Assembly: GCF_036231355.1 (NCBI RefSeq)
Contig: NZ_CP109496.1
Location: 5,394,001 to 5,458,000 of the forward strand
Length of the DNA: 64,000 bases
DNA from: Streptomyces sp. NBC_01431
GTDB lineage: Bacteria; Actinomycetota; Actinomycetes; Streptomycetales; Streptomycetaceae
Reading direction: 5' to 3'
Part shown: piece by piece, positions 26,138 to 34,359 of the stretch
Layout of the letters: every line of letters starts with the position of its first letter
Position numbering within the stretch: the stretch's first letter is position 1
Position numbers and translations under genes: made by a program
The notes under the pieces: generated by a model
Seen by the model: the letters and a program-made list of their open reading frames with translations, nothing else
Told to the model about the DNA's origin: nothing
Database searches by the model: none

Positions 26138-27129
26138 TGATGAAGCTGTCGGTCGTCGTCCCCTGTTACAACGAAGAAGCGGTCATCGACCAATTCGACG
26201 CCAAGACCCGCAGCGTGCTCGACACCCTCGCGATCGAGTACGAGATCTGCTACGTGGACGACGGCAGCCGCGACAAGACGCTCATGCACCTGCGGGCGAT
26301 CGCCGAAAAGCACCCCGACGCCACCCGCTACGTCTCCTTCAGCCGCAACTTCGGCAAGGAGGCCGGCATGCTCGCCGGGCTGCGCGAGGCCACCGGCGAC
26401 GCCGTGGTGATCATGGACGCCGACCTCCAGCACCCGCCGGAGCTCATCGAGCGGATGCTGGACCTCTACCAGCTCGGCCACGACCAGATCATCGCCCGCC
26501 GCACCCGCGAAGGCGACAAGAAGGTCCGCTCGGCCCTGAGCCGCATCTACTACCGCGCGGTCAACAAGTGGGTCGACGTCGAACTCACCGACGGCGTGGG
26601 CGACTTCCGCATGCTGTCGCGACCCGCCGTGGACGCGCTGCTCTCGCTCGGCGAGTACAACCGCTTCTCCAAGGGCCTGTTCTCCTGGATCGGCTTCGAC
26701 ACCGTCACCTTCGACTACCAGAACGCCCAGCGCGAGGCCGGCGAGACCAAGTGGAAGTTCGGCTCCCTGCTGAACTACGGCATGGACGGCCTGATCTCCT
26801 TCAACAACAAGCCGCTGCGCCTGGCGATCTGGCTCGGCATCCTGCTCGCCGGTGTCGGCGCGGCCTACGCCCTGTGGATCACCGTCGCCGCCATCGCCTA
26901 CGGCGTCAGCACCCCCGGATACGTCACCCTCGTCGCGATCATCGTCGGTCTCGGCGGCGTCCAGATGGTGATGCTGGGCCTGATCGGCGAGTACATCGGC
27001 CGCATCTACTACGAGACCAAGCGCCGCCCGCACTTCCTGGTCAAGGAGGCGCACGGCTTCCCGGGCGAGCGCGAGGGCGTCGAGCGGCGCGAGGTGCGGC
27101 GCAACGACCAGCCCCACAAGGTGATCTGA
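26137..27129 (+). CDS. Polyprenyl-phosphate glycosyltransferase, GT2 (GtrB/CsbB-like)
   Basis: Protein of 330 residues. The GT2 domain (VVVPCYNEEAVIDQF, YVDDGSRDKT, VIMDADLQHPPEL with its DxD) is followed by two C-terminal membrane helices, and it ends with EYIGRIYYETKRRP, typical of dolichol/undecaprenyl-phosphate sugar transferases. It loads a sugar on undecaprenyl phosphate on the inner membrane face. It sits between a YfhO-type transferase and a GtrA flippase, i.e. a complete three-component glycosylation system. The ATG at 26137 overlaps the previous stop by one base; a second in-frame ATG follows at 26140. Confidence 0.93.
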   Translation: MMKLSVVVPCYNEEAVIDQFDAKTRSVLDTLAIEYEICYVDDGSRDKTLMHLRAIAEKHPDATRYVSFSRNFGKEAGMLAGLREATGDAVVIMDADLQHPPELIERMLDLYQLGHDQIIARRTREGDKKVRSALSRIYYRAVNKWVDVELTDGVGDFRMLSRPAVDALLSLGEYNRFSKGLFSWIGFDTVTFDYQNAQREAGETKWKFGSLLNYGMDGLISFNNKPLRLAIWLGILLAGVGAAYALWITVAAIAYGVSTPGYVTLVAIIVGLGGVQMVMLGLIGEYIGRIYYETKRRPHFLVKEAHGFPGEREGVERREVRRNDQPHKVI

Positions 27130-27557
27130 TGCCCAGTCAACTCGGACAGGTGATCCGCTTCGGCTTCGTCGGCGGCGTCAACACCTGCACCTTCTACGCC
27201 TTCTACTGGCCGCTGCTGCACCTGGCGAAGCTGCCGTACTTCGTGGCGTACACCATCGCCTTCCTGCTCAGCATGGTCGGCTCGTTCTTCCTGAACACCT
27301 ACTTCACCTACCGAACCAAGCCGAGCTGGAAGAAGTTCCTGCTCTTCCCGCTCACCAACGTCACCAACTTCGTGGTGCAGAGCGCCGGCCTGTTCGCGCT
27401 GGTGCACTGGGCCGGGATGAACAAGACGATCGCCCCGCTGGTCGCCGCCGTCGTCGCGATCCCGTTCACCTACCTGCTGTCCCGACGGATCCTGGTCCCC
27501 AAGCACCAGGACAGCGGCGAGTCGGCGCCGGTCGCGCCGAAGATCCCGGTGAAGTAG
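27129..27557 (+). CDS. GtrA-family flippase-like membrane protein
   Basis: Protein of 142 residues with four membrane helices (GFVGGVNTCTFYAFYW, FLLSMVGSFFLNTYFTY and two more), the GtrA/DPMS TMD family. It is thought to flip undecaprenyl-phosphate-linked sugar made by the upstream GT2. Its start overlaps the GT2 stop by one base (TGATG at 27127-27131). A strong 23-bp terminator hairpin closes the operon. Confidence 0.92.
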   Translation: MPSQLGQVIRFGFVGGVNTCTFYAFYWPLLHLAKLPYFVAYTIAFLLSMVGSFFLNTYFTYRTKPSWKKFLLFPLTNVTNFVVQSAGLFALVHWAGMNKTIAPLVAAVVAIPFTYLLSRRILVPKHQDSGESAPVAPKIPVK

Positions 27558-27567
27558 GCGAACGAAG

Positions 27568-27616
27568 AACGGCGCGAGGGGGCGGACACCACTGGTGTCC
27601 GCCCCCTCGCGCCGTT
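27568..27616. terminator. Bidirectional terminator between gtrA and the PIG-L gene
   Basis: A perfect 23-bp inverted repeat (27568-27590 with 27594-27616, loop ACT), the longest perfect stem in the window. The flanking genes converge on it. Confidence 0.92.
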
Positions 27617-27659
27617 GTGCGCGGCCCAGCGGGTACGCACTGCACCTCCACGAAGGCGC

Positions 27660-29867
27660 TCAGACGCGGCTGCCCACGCTGTCCTTCGCCGCCACCGCCC
27701 ACTCGCCGAACCGGGCACCCGGCCCGGTCTGGCGGGACGCGTACAACTGACCATCGGTGCCGATCACCGTGAGCACGCCCCGGCCCGACGCATCCTGCGC
27801 CGCACCCGGTATGCCCACGAACTGCACACCCGGAACCTCCCAGGCGTCCGGCGCCGACGACTCCCGCGAGGACGGCACCACCCGCCCCTGGTCGTCCCGG
27901 GCCGCCAGAACCAGACTCCCGCCGCTCCCGCCGAACCGGGCCGCCGAGACCCGCCCGTAACCGCCGATCGGGGCGCGCCGCACCACCGACCAGGCCGCAC
28001 CGGAACCCTTCGGCGACGCCATCGCCACCTGAGCGGTACCGGCCAGCCGGTACACCGCCGACACCCCGCCCCGGCCGTCCGCGACCAGACTCACCGCGCT
28101 GCCCGACGGAGTAAGCCCCGTCGGCGCCGACAGCTTCGGCACCTCGCCCGGCGCCGCCGACACCCAGTGCAGCAGCGTCTTGGCGATCGGAGCCACCACA
28201 TGCAGCAGCCCCGCCGAATCGACCAGCGCGTCCATCCCCTCCACCACCAGCGGATGCGGAGGCTGCTTGCCCGGCGGATGATCAAGAAGCTGCCAGGGCC
28301 CCCAGTCCTTGCCGCCCGCACCGCTGCGCAGCGCGATGTCGCCCGCCCAGTTCCGCGCCAGCACATGCACCGTGCCGTCCGGGGCGACCGCGGTCGCCGG
28401 ATAGCCCGTCTCCAGCGACTTGTCGCCGGACGCGTCCGGCGTACCCAGCGACGACCACGCGCCGAACTTCGGCACCCCGTCGGCGCCGACACCGCTCTGC
28501 ACGGCGCACACCAGCTCCTTGTGGTGCTTTTGCCCCTTGAACGGCAGCACCGTACGCGTCGCGAACAGCTGAAGCGTTCCGTCCGGGTGCCGTACCACCT
28601 CCACCTGCGGATCCAGCGGGCCACCCGCGCTGCCCACCACATCGAACGGACCGGCCCACGGGCCCTTGCCCGCCGTCCGCTCCACCCAGCAGCGCACCGC
28701 GCCGCTCAGCACCGCGAACGCCGCGAGCCGACCGTCCTTCAGCGGCGCGACCCAGCGCGAGGTGCCCGGCGTACGCGTACGGGTGCCGCGCGCCCAGCCG
28801 GCCCCGCCCGCCTTCAGCCCGTTCGGCCCCACCTTGAGGTCGCCGCAGCCCGAAGGATCCCCGCAGTCCCGGTGGTCGACCCAGCCGTACGCGTTCAGCA
28901 ACTGCGCCGTGCGCCGGGTCGTCGCCGCGTCCAGGGACGGCGGGGTGTAGTTCGTGGGATAGCCGAAGTAGTTCGTCACCGACGCCGGACGGCCCTTGCC
29001 CGCACCCCAGAAACGCTCCATCGCGGCCTGCATGAAACGCGCCGACGCGGTGTGGTCCTGATGGTCCAGATAGCTCAGCCCGCGCAGTATCGTCGGCGCG
29101 CTCATCATCGCCACCGTCTCCCGCGGCGCGTGCAGCGGAGTGGGATCCAGGGTCCGTATCACCGTCGGATTGACCCGCGCGATCGCCGCGACCAGCGCGT
29201 CGGTCAGCTGATCACGCGTATAGGCGCGCGGCATCCGCACCGTACTGCCCGTACCCGGCAGCGTCGGCAACTGCTCGATCGCGCCCAGCCACAGCCCGCG
29301 CATGCTCACCGGACGCGGCACGCTCACATAGCGCGCCTCGCACAGCCCCATGTAGATCAGCTGGCAGTGCGGCGCCGCCTGCAGATAGTGCAACTCCGAA
29401 TGGAACCCCGGCAGCAACTCCACCGGCTCCACCGACCACGGACTGTTGTCATCACCCGTCGCCATCAGCGCGTGCGCCGCGCGCAGCCCGTTGATCCTCG
29501 CTCGGGCGAACCCCGGCCGGTCCGTCGGCAGCGTCTTGAACTGCGGAGTCTTCGGCGCCGCGTTGCGCCCGTCCGACTCACCGCTGGTCATGCACACCGT
29601 CACCGAAAGGGCGCCGCTGCGGATCGACTGCTCCAGATCCGGATTCATGAAGTAAATGCCGTCATCTGCATGCGCGATCACATGCAGATACGCCTGCCCG
29701 GACCCCGCCGACGCCGGCTTCCCCGTCGTCGTACCCGCCGAAGGACCCTGCACCCCCGACCCGCCGCGCGGTGCCAGCCACTGCCATCCGCCGTACGCGA
29801 GAGGCGCCGCCACAAGCCCGCCACCGGCGACCTGCAACAGACGTCTACGAGACGGTGACGACGGCAT
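27660..29867 (-). CDS. Secreted PIG-L family deacetylase with C-terminal beta-propeller-like repeats
   Basis: Protein of 735 residues. The N-terminus SPSRRRLLQVAGGGLVAAPLAYGG is a Tat-type signal (twin Arg then hydrophobic). Residues 55-330 are a PIG-L/LmbE zinc deacetylase domain: IAHADDGIYFMNPD (HxDD metal site) and the second site DHQDHTASARF. From about residue 340 onward there are repeated blocks of 40-60 residues (PDGTVHVLARNWAGDIALR, DSAGLLHVVAP and so on) typical of a PLL-like beta-propeller or lectin. The likely job is de-N-acetylation of an extracellular glycan, perhaps the wall polymer made by the adjacent locus; the target is inferred. It is convergent with gtrA and divergent from proB. 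Confidence 0.85.
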   Translation of the reverse strand: MPSSPSRRRLLQVAGGGLVAAPLAYGGWQWLAPRGGSGVQGPSAGTTTGKPASAGSGQAYLHVIAHADDGIYFMNPDLEQSIRSGALSVTVCMTSGESDGRNAAPKTPQFKTLPTDRPGFARARINGLRAAHALMATGDDNSPWSVEPVELLPGFHSELHYLQAAPHCQLIYMGLCEARYVSVPRPVSMRGLWLGAIEQLPTLPGTGSTVRMPRAYTRDQLTDALVAAIARVNPTVIRTLDPTPLHAPRETVAMMSAPTILRGLSYLDHQDHTASARFMQAAMERFWGAGKGRPASVTNYFGYPTNYTPPSLDAATTRRTAQLLNAYGWVDHRDCGDPSGCGDLKVGPNGLKAGGAGWARGTRTRTPGTSRWVAPLKDGRLAAFAVLSGAVRCWVERTAGKGPWAGPFDVVGSAGGPLDPQVEVVRHPDGTLQLFATRTVLPFKGQKHHKELVCAVQSGVGADGVPKFGAWSSLGTPDASGDKSLETGYPATAVAPDGTVHVLARNWAGDIALRSGAGGKDWGPWQLLDHPPGKQPPHPLVVEGMDALVDSAGLLHVVAPIAKTLLHWVSAAPGEVPKLSAPTGLTPSGSAVSLVADGRGGVSAVYRLAGTAQVAMASPKGSGAAWSVVRRAPIGGYGRVSAARFGGSGGSLVLAARDDQGRVVPSSRESSAPDAWEVPGVQFVGIPGAAQDASGRGVLTVIGTDGQLYASRQTGPGARFGEWAVAAKDSVGSRV

Positions 29868-30174
29868 CCGACACGCTCCTAGCTGCGTCCATGTGCGCCG
29901 AGTTCCACCGGGCGCCCACCATGGAAGTAGTTCGACTGGTCATCAGGAGGGAGGGCGAAGCAGCTCCGGAGGTTTCACTTCCGACGCTAAATTTGCCCGC
30001 CTGGTATGAAACCGCACGGTAAGCGCATGTGTGTTTCAGCACCCCACCAGGTCAGGACTTCCCCAGTTTTCATACTATTTCGGCGTTAAAGGCTCTCTGC
30101 GCGGTCCCTGTGAGCTTGTCCGCCGATTGGAACTTCCAAGCGCCAACCACCGGTCCTGACATAGATTTCACCGT
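29868..30174. other. Divergent intergenic region, PIG-L gene and proB
   Basis: About 307 bp, visibly more A/T-rich than its surroundings (for example around 29990-30100). It must hold both promoters. TAGATT at 30162-30167 is 7 bases from the proB GTG and is a probable -10 for a leaderless proB message. No supported gene was found. Confidence 0.5.
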
Positions 30175-31302
30175 GTGACAGTGGCAAGGCAGCAGGTGGC
30201 ACAGGCCCGCAGAATCGTCGTCAAGATCGGTTCCTCCTCACTCACCACCGCCTCCGGCGGACTCGACGCGGACCGGGTCGACGCCCTCGTCGACGTTCTC
30301 GCCAAGGCCCGCAGCGGCGGAGAGAAGGACATCGTCCTCGTCTCCTCCGGCGCCATCGCCGCCGGACTCGCCCCCCTCGGACTGCGCCGCCGCCCCAAAG
30401 ACCTCGCCCGCCAGCAAGCCGCCGCCAGCGTCGGCCAAGGCCTCCTCGTCGCCCGCTACACCGCCTCCTTCGCCCGCTACGGCGTACGCGTCGGACAGGT
30501 CCTGCTCACCACCGACGACACCAGCCGCCGCGCCCACTACCGCAACGCCTACCGCACCCTCGACCAACTCCTCACCATGGGCGCGCTACCCGTCGTCAAC
30601 GAGAACGACACCGTCGCCACCGACGAGATCCGATTCGGCGACAACGACCGCCTGGCCGCCCTCGTCGCCCACCTCGTCCGCGCCGACCTGCTCGTCCTGC
30701 TCTCCGACGTCGACGGCCTCTACGACGGCGACCCCTCCCAACCCGGCACCACCCGCATCGACGAAGTACACGGCCAGGACGACATCGCCCACGTCCAGAT
30801 CGGCAGCGCCGGCAAGGCCGGAGTCGGCACCGGAGGCATGGTCACCAAGGTCGAAGCCGCCCGCATCGCCGCCGCCGCCGGCATCCCCGTCGTCCTCACC
30901 TCCGCCAGCCAAGCCGCCGACGCCCTCGCCGGCCGCGCCACCGGCACCCACTTCCACCGCACCGGCCGCCGCTCCGCCGACCGGCTCCTCTGGCTCGCCC
31001 ACGCCTCCACCCCCCAAGGCGCCCTCATCCTCGACGACGGAGCCGTACGCGCCATCGTCGACGGCCACAAATCCCTGCTCCCCGCCGGAATCGCCGCCGT
31101 CGAGGGCGAGTTCGCCGCCGGCGACCCCGTAGAACTCCGCGACCCCCACGGCCGTGCCATCGCCCGCGGCCTCGTCAACTTCGACGCCAGGGAAATCCCC
31201 CAACTCCTCGGCCGCTCCACCCACGACCTCGCCAAGGAACTCGGCCCCGGCTACGAACGCGAGGTCGTACACAGAGACGATCTGGTCGTCCTACACCCCT
31301 GA
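30175..31302 (+). CDS. proB: Glutamate 5-kinase
   Basis: First step of proline synthesis, phosphorylating the gamma-carboxylate of glutamate. 375 residues: an amino-acid kinase domain (RRIVVKIGSSSLT, VSSGAIAAG, VNENDTVATDE, GTGGMVTKVEAA) and a C-terminal PUA domain from about 280. GTG 30175 is chosen because the conserved kinase start follows at once. A GTG at 30181 is possible but adds nothing. It is separated from proA by one small conserved gene. Substrate feedback by proline is a family property. Confidence 0.96.
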   Translation: MTVARQQVAQARRIVVKIGSSSLTTASGGLDADRVDALVDVLAKARSGGEKDIVLVSSGAIAAGLAPLGLRRRPKDLARQQAAASVGQGLLVARYTASFARYGVRVGQVLLTTDDTSRRAHYRNAYRTLDQLLTMGALPVVNENDTVATDEIRFGDNDRLAALVAHLVRADLLVLLSDVDGLYDGDPSQPGTTRIDEVHGQDDIAHVQIGSAGKAGVGTGGMVTKVEAARIAAAAGIPVVLTSASQAADALAGRATGTHFHRTGRRSADRLLWLAHASTPQGALILDDGAVRAIVDGHKSLLPAGIAAVEGEFAAGDPVELRDPHGRAIARGLVNFDAREIPQLLGRSTHDLAKELGPGYEREVVHRDDLVVLHP

Positions 31303-31453
31303 AACGGCTGAAAGTCCAGCCATAAGACAGACACCTTCAGGAAAACCACCCCGCGCCCGCCCTCGGACTGGTCAACTTTGAAGCGGGAGAACGCGCGCAC
31401 CGAAGCCGCGCGATACCGCACCGGATCGCACACACCAGCACAGGAGGCCGCCG

Positions 31454-31912
31454 GTGAGACGAGCGCGCCCGGGGGCGGCGCCCCGAGGGACGACGGCTGA
31501 GCGGACCCTGACCAGTGTGGGGACGGGGGCCGACATCGAACACAGAGAGCTGCCCGAAGAGCCCGGGGACACCCCCAGGCTCTGGCACATCACACTCAGC
31601 GTCTCGGGAGCCGAGGCCCCGCTGAAAGAGGTCCGGCGCGGCCTCGAACAGCTCGCCCACGACCACCCCTTCCTGCTGACCAGCAGATACGCCGACAACC
31701 ACGCCGAAATCCGCTACTGGGAAGAAGCCCGCGACCTCCACGACGCCGCCGCCGTCGCGCTGCGCCTGTGGGGCGAACACCGCTCCACCGCCAAACTGCC
31801 GCCCTGGGAGATCGTCGGCCTCGAAGTCATCGACCGCGAGACCTACCACCAACGACTCGCCGAAGGCTACGGCCCACCACCGGCCGCACCCGTCGGCGTC
31901 CACCCGTTCTGA
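31454..31912 (+). CDS. Conserved hypothetical protein between proB and proA
   Basis: Protein of 152 residues whose family I do not recognise. After a basic leader, the conserved-looking core is PRLWHITLSVSGAEAPLKEVRRGLEQLAHDHPF, then RYADNHAEIRYWEEARDLHDAAAVALRLW, ending EGYGPPPAAP. This compact alpha/beta composition has no membrane segment and looks like a small cytoplasmic fold. The GTG at 31454 has GGAGG at 31443-31447. Its codon bias matches its neighbours. The position between proB and proA suggests co-expression with proline synthesis, but no function can be inferred. Confidence 0.75.
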   Translation: MRRARPGAAPRGTTAERTLTSVGTGADIEHRELPEEPGDTPRLWHITLSVSGAEAPLKEVRRGLEQLAHDHPFLLTSRYADNHAEIRYWEEARDLHDAAAVALRLWGEHRSTAKLPPWEIVGLEVIDRETYHQRLAEGYGPPPAAPVGVHPF

Positions 31913-31982
31913 CCCCGCCCCCGCCGTCTCGCGGAGTGAAATCCGGGCGGAACGCCCACCCGCCGCGCATTACGCTGCCAAC

Positions 31983-33296
31983 ATGGCTTCGCTCTCCTCG
32001 TCCTCGTCGTCCTCATCGCCGTACTCCCCGTACGACAACATGTCGCCGGTCACTCAGACCGCCTACCGGGCGCGCTCCGCCGCCGCCGAGATCGCGCCAC
32101 TTCCGCGCGCGGTCAAGGACGAGGTGCTGCTCGCGATCGCGGACGCGCTCGAAGTACGGACCAGCGAGATCGTCGAGGCCAACGCGCTCGACATCGCCAA
32201 GGCACGCGAGGCCGGCACCAGCGAGACCGTCATCGACCGGCTCACCCTCACCCCCGAGCGGATCCGCGCCATCGCCTCCGACGTCCGCGACGTGGCCGCC
32301 CTGCCCGACCCCGTCGGCGAAGTCGTCCGCGGCTCCACCCTGCCCAACGGCATCGACCTGCGCCAGGTCCGCGTCCCGCTCGGCGTCGTCGGCATCATCT
32401 ACGAAGCCCGCCCCAACGTGACCGTGGACGCCGCCGCACTCTGCCTCAAGTCCGGCAACGCCGTACTGCTGCGCGGCTCATCCTCCGCCTACGCCTCCAA
32501 CACCGCCCTGGTACGCGTCCTGCGCGACGCCGTCGGCGGCGCCGGCCTGCCCGCCGACGCCGTCCAGCTCGTACCCGGCCAATCCCGCGACTCCGTAAGC
32601 GAGTTGATGCGCGCCCGCGGCCTGGTCGACGTCCTCATCCCGCGCGGCGGCGCCTCCCTGATCCGCACCGTCGTCGAGCAGTCCACCGTCCCCGTCATCG
32701 AGACCGGTACCGGCAACTGCCACGTCTACGTGGACGCCGAAGCCGACCTCGACATGGCCGTCGCCATCCTCATCAACTCCAAGGCGCAGCGCCCCTCGGT
32801 CTGCAACTCCGCCGAGACCCTCCTCGTCCACCAGGACATCGCCGACGCCTTCCTGCCGCGCGCCCTGGACGCACTGGCCGAGGCCGGCGTCACCGTCCAC
32901 GCCGACGAGCGGGTGCAGGCCTACGCCGGTGCCTCCAAGGCCACCGTCGTCGCGGCCACCGTCGAGGACTGGGAGACCGAGTACCTCTCGTACGACATCG
33001 CCGCCGCCGTGGTCGACTCCCTCGACGCCGCCGTCGCCCACATCCGGCTGTGGACCTCCGGGCACACCGAGGCCATCGTCACCACCTCGCAGGCCGCGGC
33101 CCGCCGATTCACCCAGTTGGTCGACTCCACGACCGTCGCCGTCAACGCCTCCACCCGCTTCACCGACGGAGGCCAGTTCGGATTCGGCGCCGAGATCGGC
33201 ATCTCCACCCAGAAACTGCACGCCCGCGGCCCCATGGGCCTGCCGGAACTGACCTCCACGAAGTACATCGTGACGGGTGACGGTCACGTCCGGTGA
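31983..33296 (+). CDS. proA: Gamma-glutamyl phosphate reductase
   Basis: Second step of proline synthesis: NADPH reduction of gamma-glutamyl phosphate to glutamate semialdehyde. 437 residues of ALDH fold with the family signatures GVVGIIYEARPNVTVDAA, PRGGASLIRTV, the catalytic Cys in SVCNSAETLL, and TDGGQFGFGAEIGIS. The N-terminus (MASLSSSSSSSSPYSPYDN) is a low-complexity Ser run not seen in most ProA; a later ATG at 32040 begins at MSPVTQTAYRA, where homology starts. ATG 31983 is supported by TACGCT at 31971-31976, six bases upstream, suggesting a leaderless transcript. Confidence 0.95.
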   Translation: MASLSSSSSSSSPYSPYDNMSPVTQTAYRARSAAAEIAPLPRAVKDEVLLAIADALEVRTSEIVEANALDIAKAREAGTSETVIDRLTLTPERIRAIASDVRDVAALPDPVGEVVRGSTLPNGIDLRQVRVPLGVVGIIYEARPNVTVDAAALCLKSGNAVLLRGSSSAYASNTALVRVLRDAVGGAGLPADAVQLVPGQSRDSVSELMRARGLVDVLIPRGGASLIRTVVEQSTVPVIETGTGNCHVYVDAEADLDMAVAILINSKAQRPSVCNSAETLLVHQDIADAFLPRALDALAEAGVTVHADERVQAYAGASKATVVAATVEDWETEYLSYDIAAAVVDSLDAAVAHIRLWTSGHTEAIVTTSQAAARRFTQLVDSTTVAVNASTRFTDGGQFGFGAEIGISTQKLHARGPMGLPELTSTKYIVTGDGHVR

Positions 33297-33453
33297 GCAT
33301 CAGTCGCTTGGGGTAAGCGCCGGTTGCGCACGGTAGAGGGCGGTAACTCCCCGGCGGGAAAGGCGAGTTCGCGCACTCTGCGACATGGCCGCCAAGGCCC
33401 CCGAGTTCGGTCACTCCCTGCCCAAAACGTGCGCCCCGGGCTACCCTGGGCAC

Positions 33454-34221
33454 GTGCCGGACGACGTAGGGGGCGAGCCGTTTGTGAACGGCTGGGAGCC
33501 CGACGACGACCGCGGAGGCGCGGACGATGACTTCGCCTCCGTGGTGTTCGACGAGGACTTCGTACGGGCCGCCGAGATCCACGAGCCCAGCGCCGTGGAA
33601 CGACTCCTCGCCGCCGCCCAGGCCCGCGCCGAAGCCGAGGCCGCCCGCGCCCGCGCAGGCGCCGGAGCCCCCGACGAAGACCCATACGACGACGCGTACG
33701 GGCCGTACGTCCCCGGCCGCGACCCCGGCGACCTCTACGGACCCGGCCTGTACATCGGCGCCGAGGCGGGCCCCTACGGCCGGCACGGCGGCGCCCTGCG
33801 CCCCTACCGCGGCACCGCCCGCTGGCACCGCCCCGTCGCCTGGCTGCTCGCCGTGGTGATGGGCATCGGCATGATCGCCCTCGCCTTCTCGGCCGTCTAC
33901 CGGGGCACCTCCTCCAGCCGCGACGAAAAGGCCCCGCCACCGGCCACCAGCAACGTGGACACGGGCGGCACGAGCAGCCCCGCGCCGGATACCCCGGGCG
34001 CCGCGAGCAACGTGCACACCGGGGCTACGAGCGAACTCGGCTCGGGCACCTGGGGCGGCGCGGGCGTCCCGGGAGGAGCCGGAACCGGTCGGTCTGGCGG
34101 TTCGGGATCCGGAGGCCGAGATGGATCCGGCGTATCCGGCGTATCCGGCAGTCGCGGTGGACCGTCGGCTTCGGCGGAATTCGGGGCGCCGGCGGGTTTG
34201 GCTGCTGCCCGGATGCCTTAG
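33454..34221 (+). CDS. Single-pass membrane protein with SVVFDEDFVRAA motif (spore-wall complex candidate)
   Basis: Protein of 255 residues. The acidic N-terminal cytoplasmic region contains FASVVFDEDFVRAAEIHEPSA. An Ala/Glu coiled-coil-like helix (ERLLAAAQARAEAEAARARA), a Tyr/Pro/Gly-rich stretch, one membrane helix near residue 130 (PVAWLLAVVMGIGMIALAFS) and a Gly/Ser-rich outer tail follow. The next gene shares the SVVFDE-FVRAA motif. I associate this pair with SCO2584/SCO2583 of S. coelicolor, whose region has been linked to the spore wall synthesising complex; that is from memory. GTG 33454 is chosen because TACCCT (33442-33447) is 6 bases upstream. A longer frame from 33385 exists but starts in the promoter area. 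Confidence 0.8.
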   Translation: MPDDVGGEPFVNGWEPDDDRGGADDDFASVVFDEDFVRAAEIHEPSAVERLLAAAQARAEAEAARARAGAGAPDEDPYDDAYGPYVPGRDPGDLYGPGLYIGAEAGPYGRHGGALRPYRGTARWHRPVAWLLAVVMGIGMIALAFSAVYRGTSSSRDEKAPPPATSNVDTGGTSSPAPDTPGAASNVHTGATSELGSGTWGGAGVPGGAGTGRSGGSGSGGRDGSGVSGVSGSRGGPSASAEFGAPAGLAAARMP

Positions 34222-34325
34222 GGGGCCTCCCCCCCGCCCCCTCCCCGCCCCACCCGCCCCCGCCCCTGAGCAGCCCCTTGAACGGCCGCGCGGAAACTCG
34301 TCGGAACTTGTCGCGTACCAGCGCG

Positions 34326-34353
34326 TTTACCAATCCCTCACCAGACCTACCCT
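34326..34353 (+). promoter_or_regulatory. Promoter of the SVVFDES membrane-protein gene
   Basis: TTTACC at 34326-34331 and TACCCT at 34348-34353, spacing 16. The predicted start of transcription falls on the ATG at 34360, giving a leaderless message. Confidence 0.5.
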
Positions 34354-34359
34354 GAAGGT

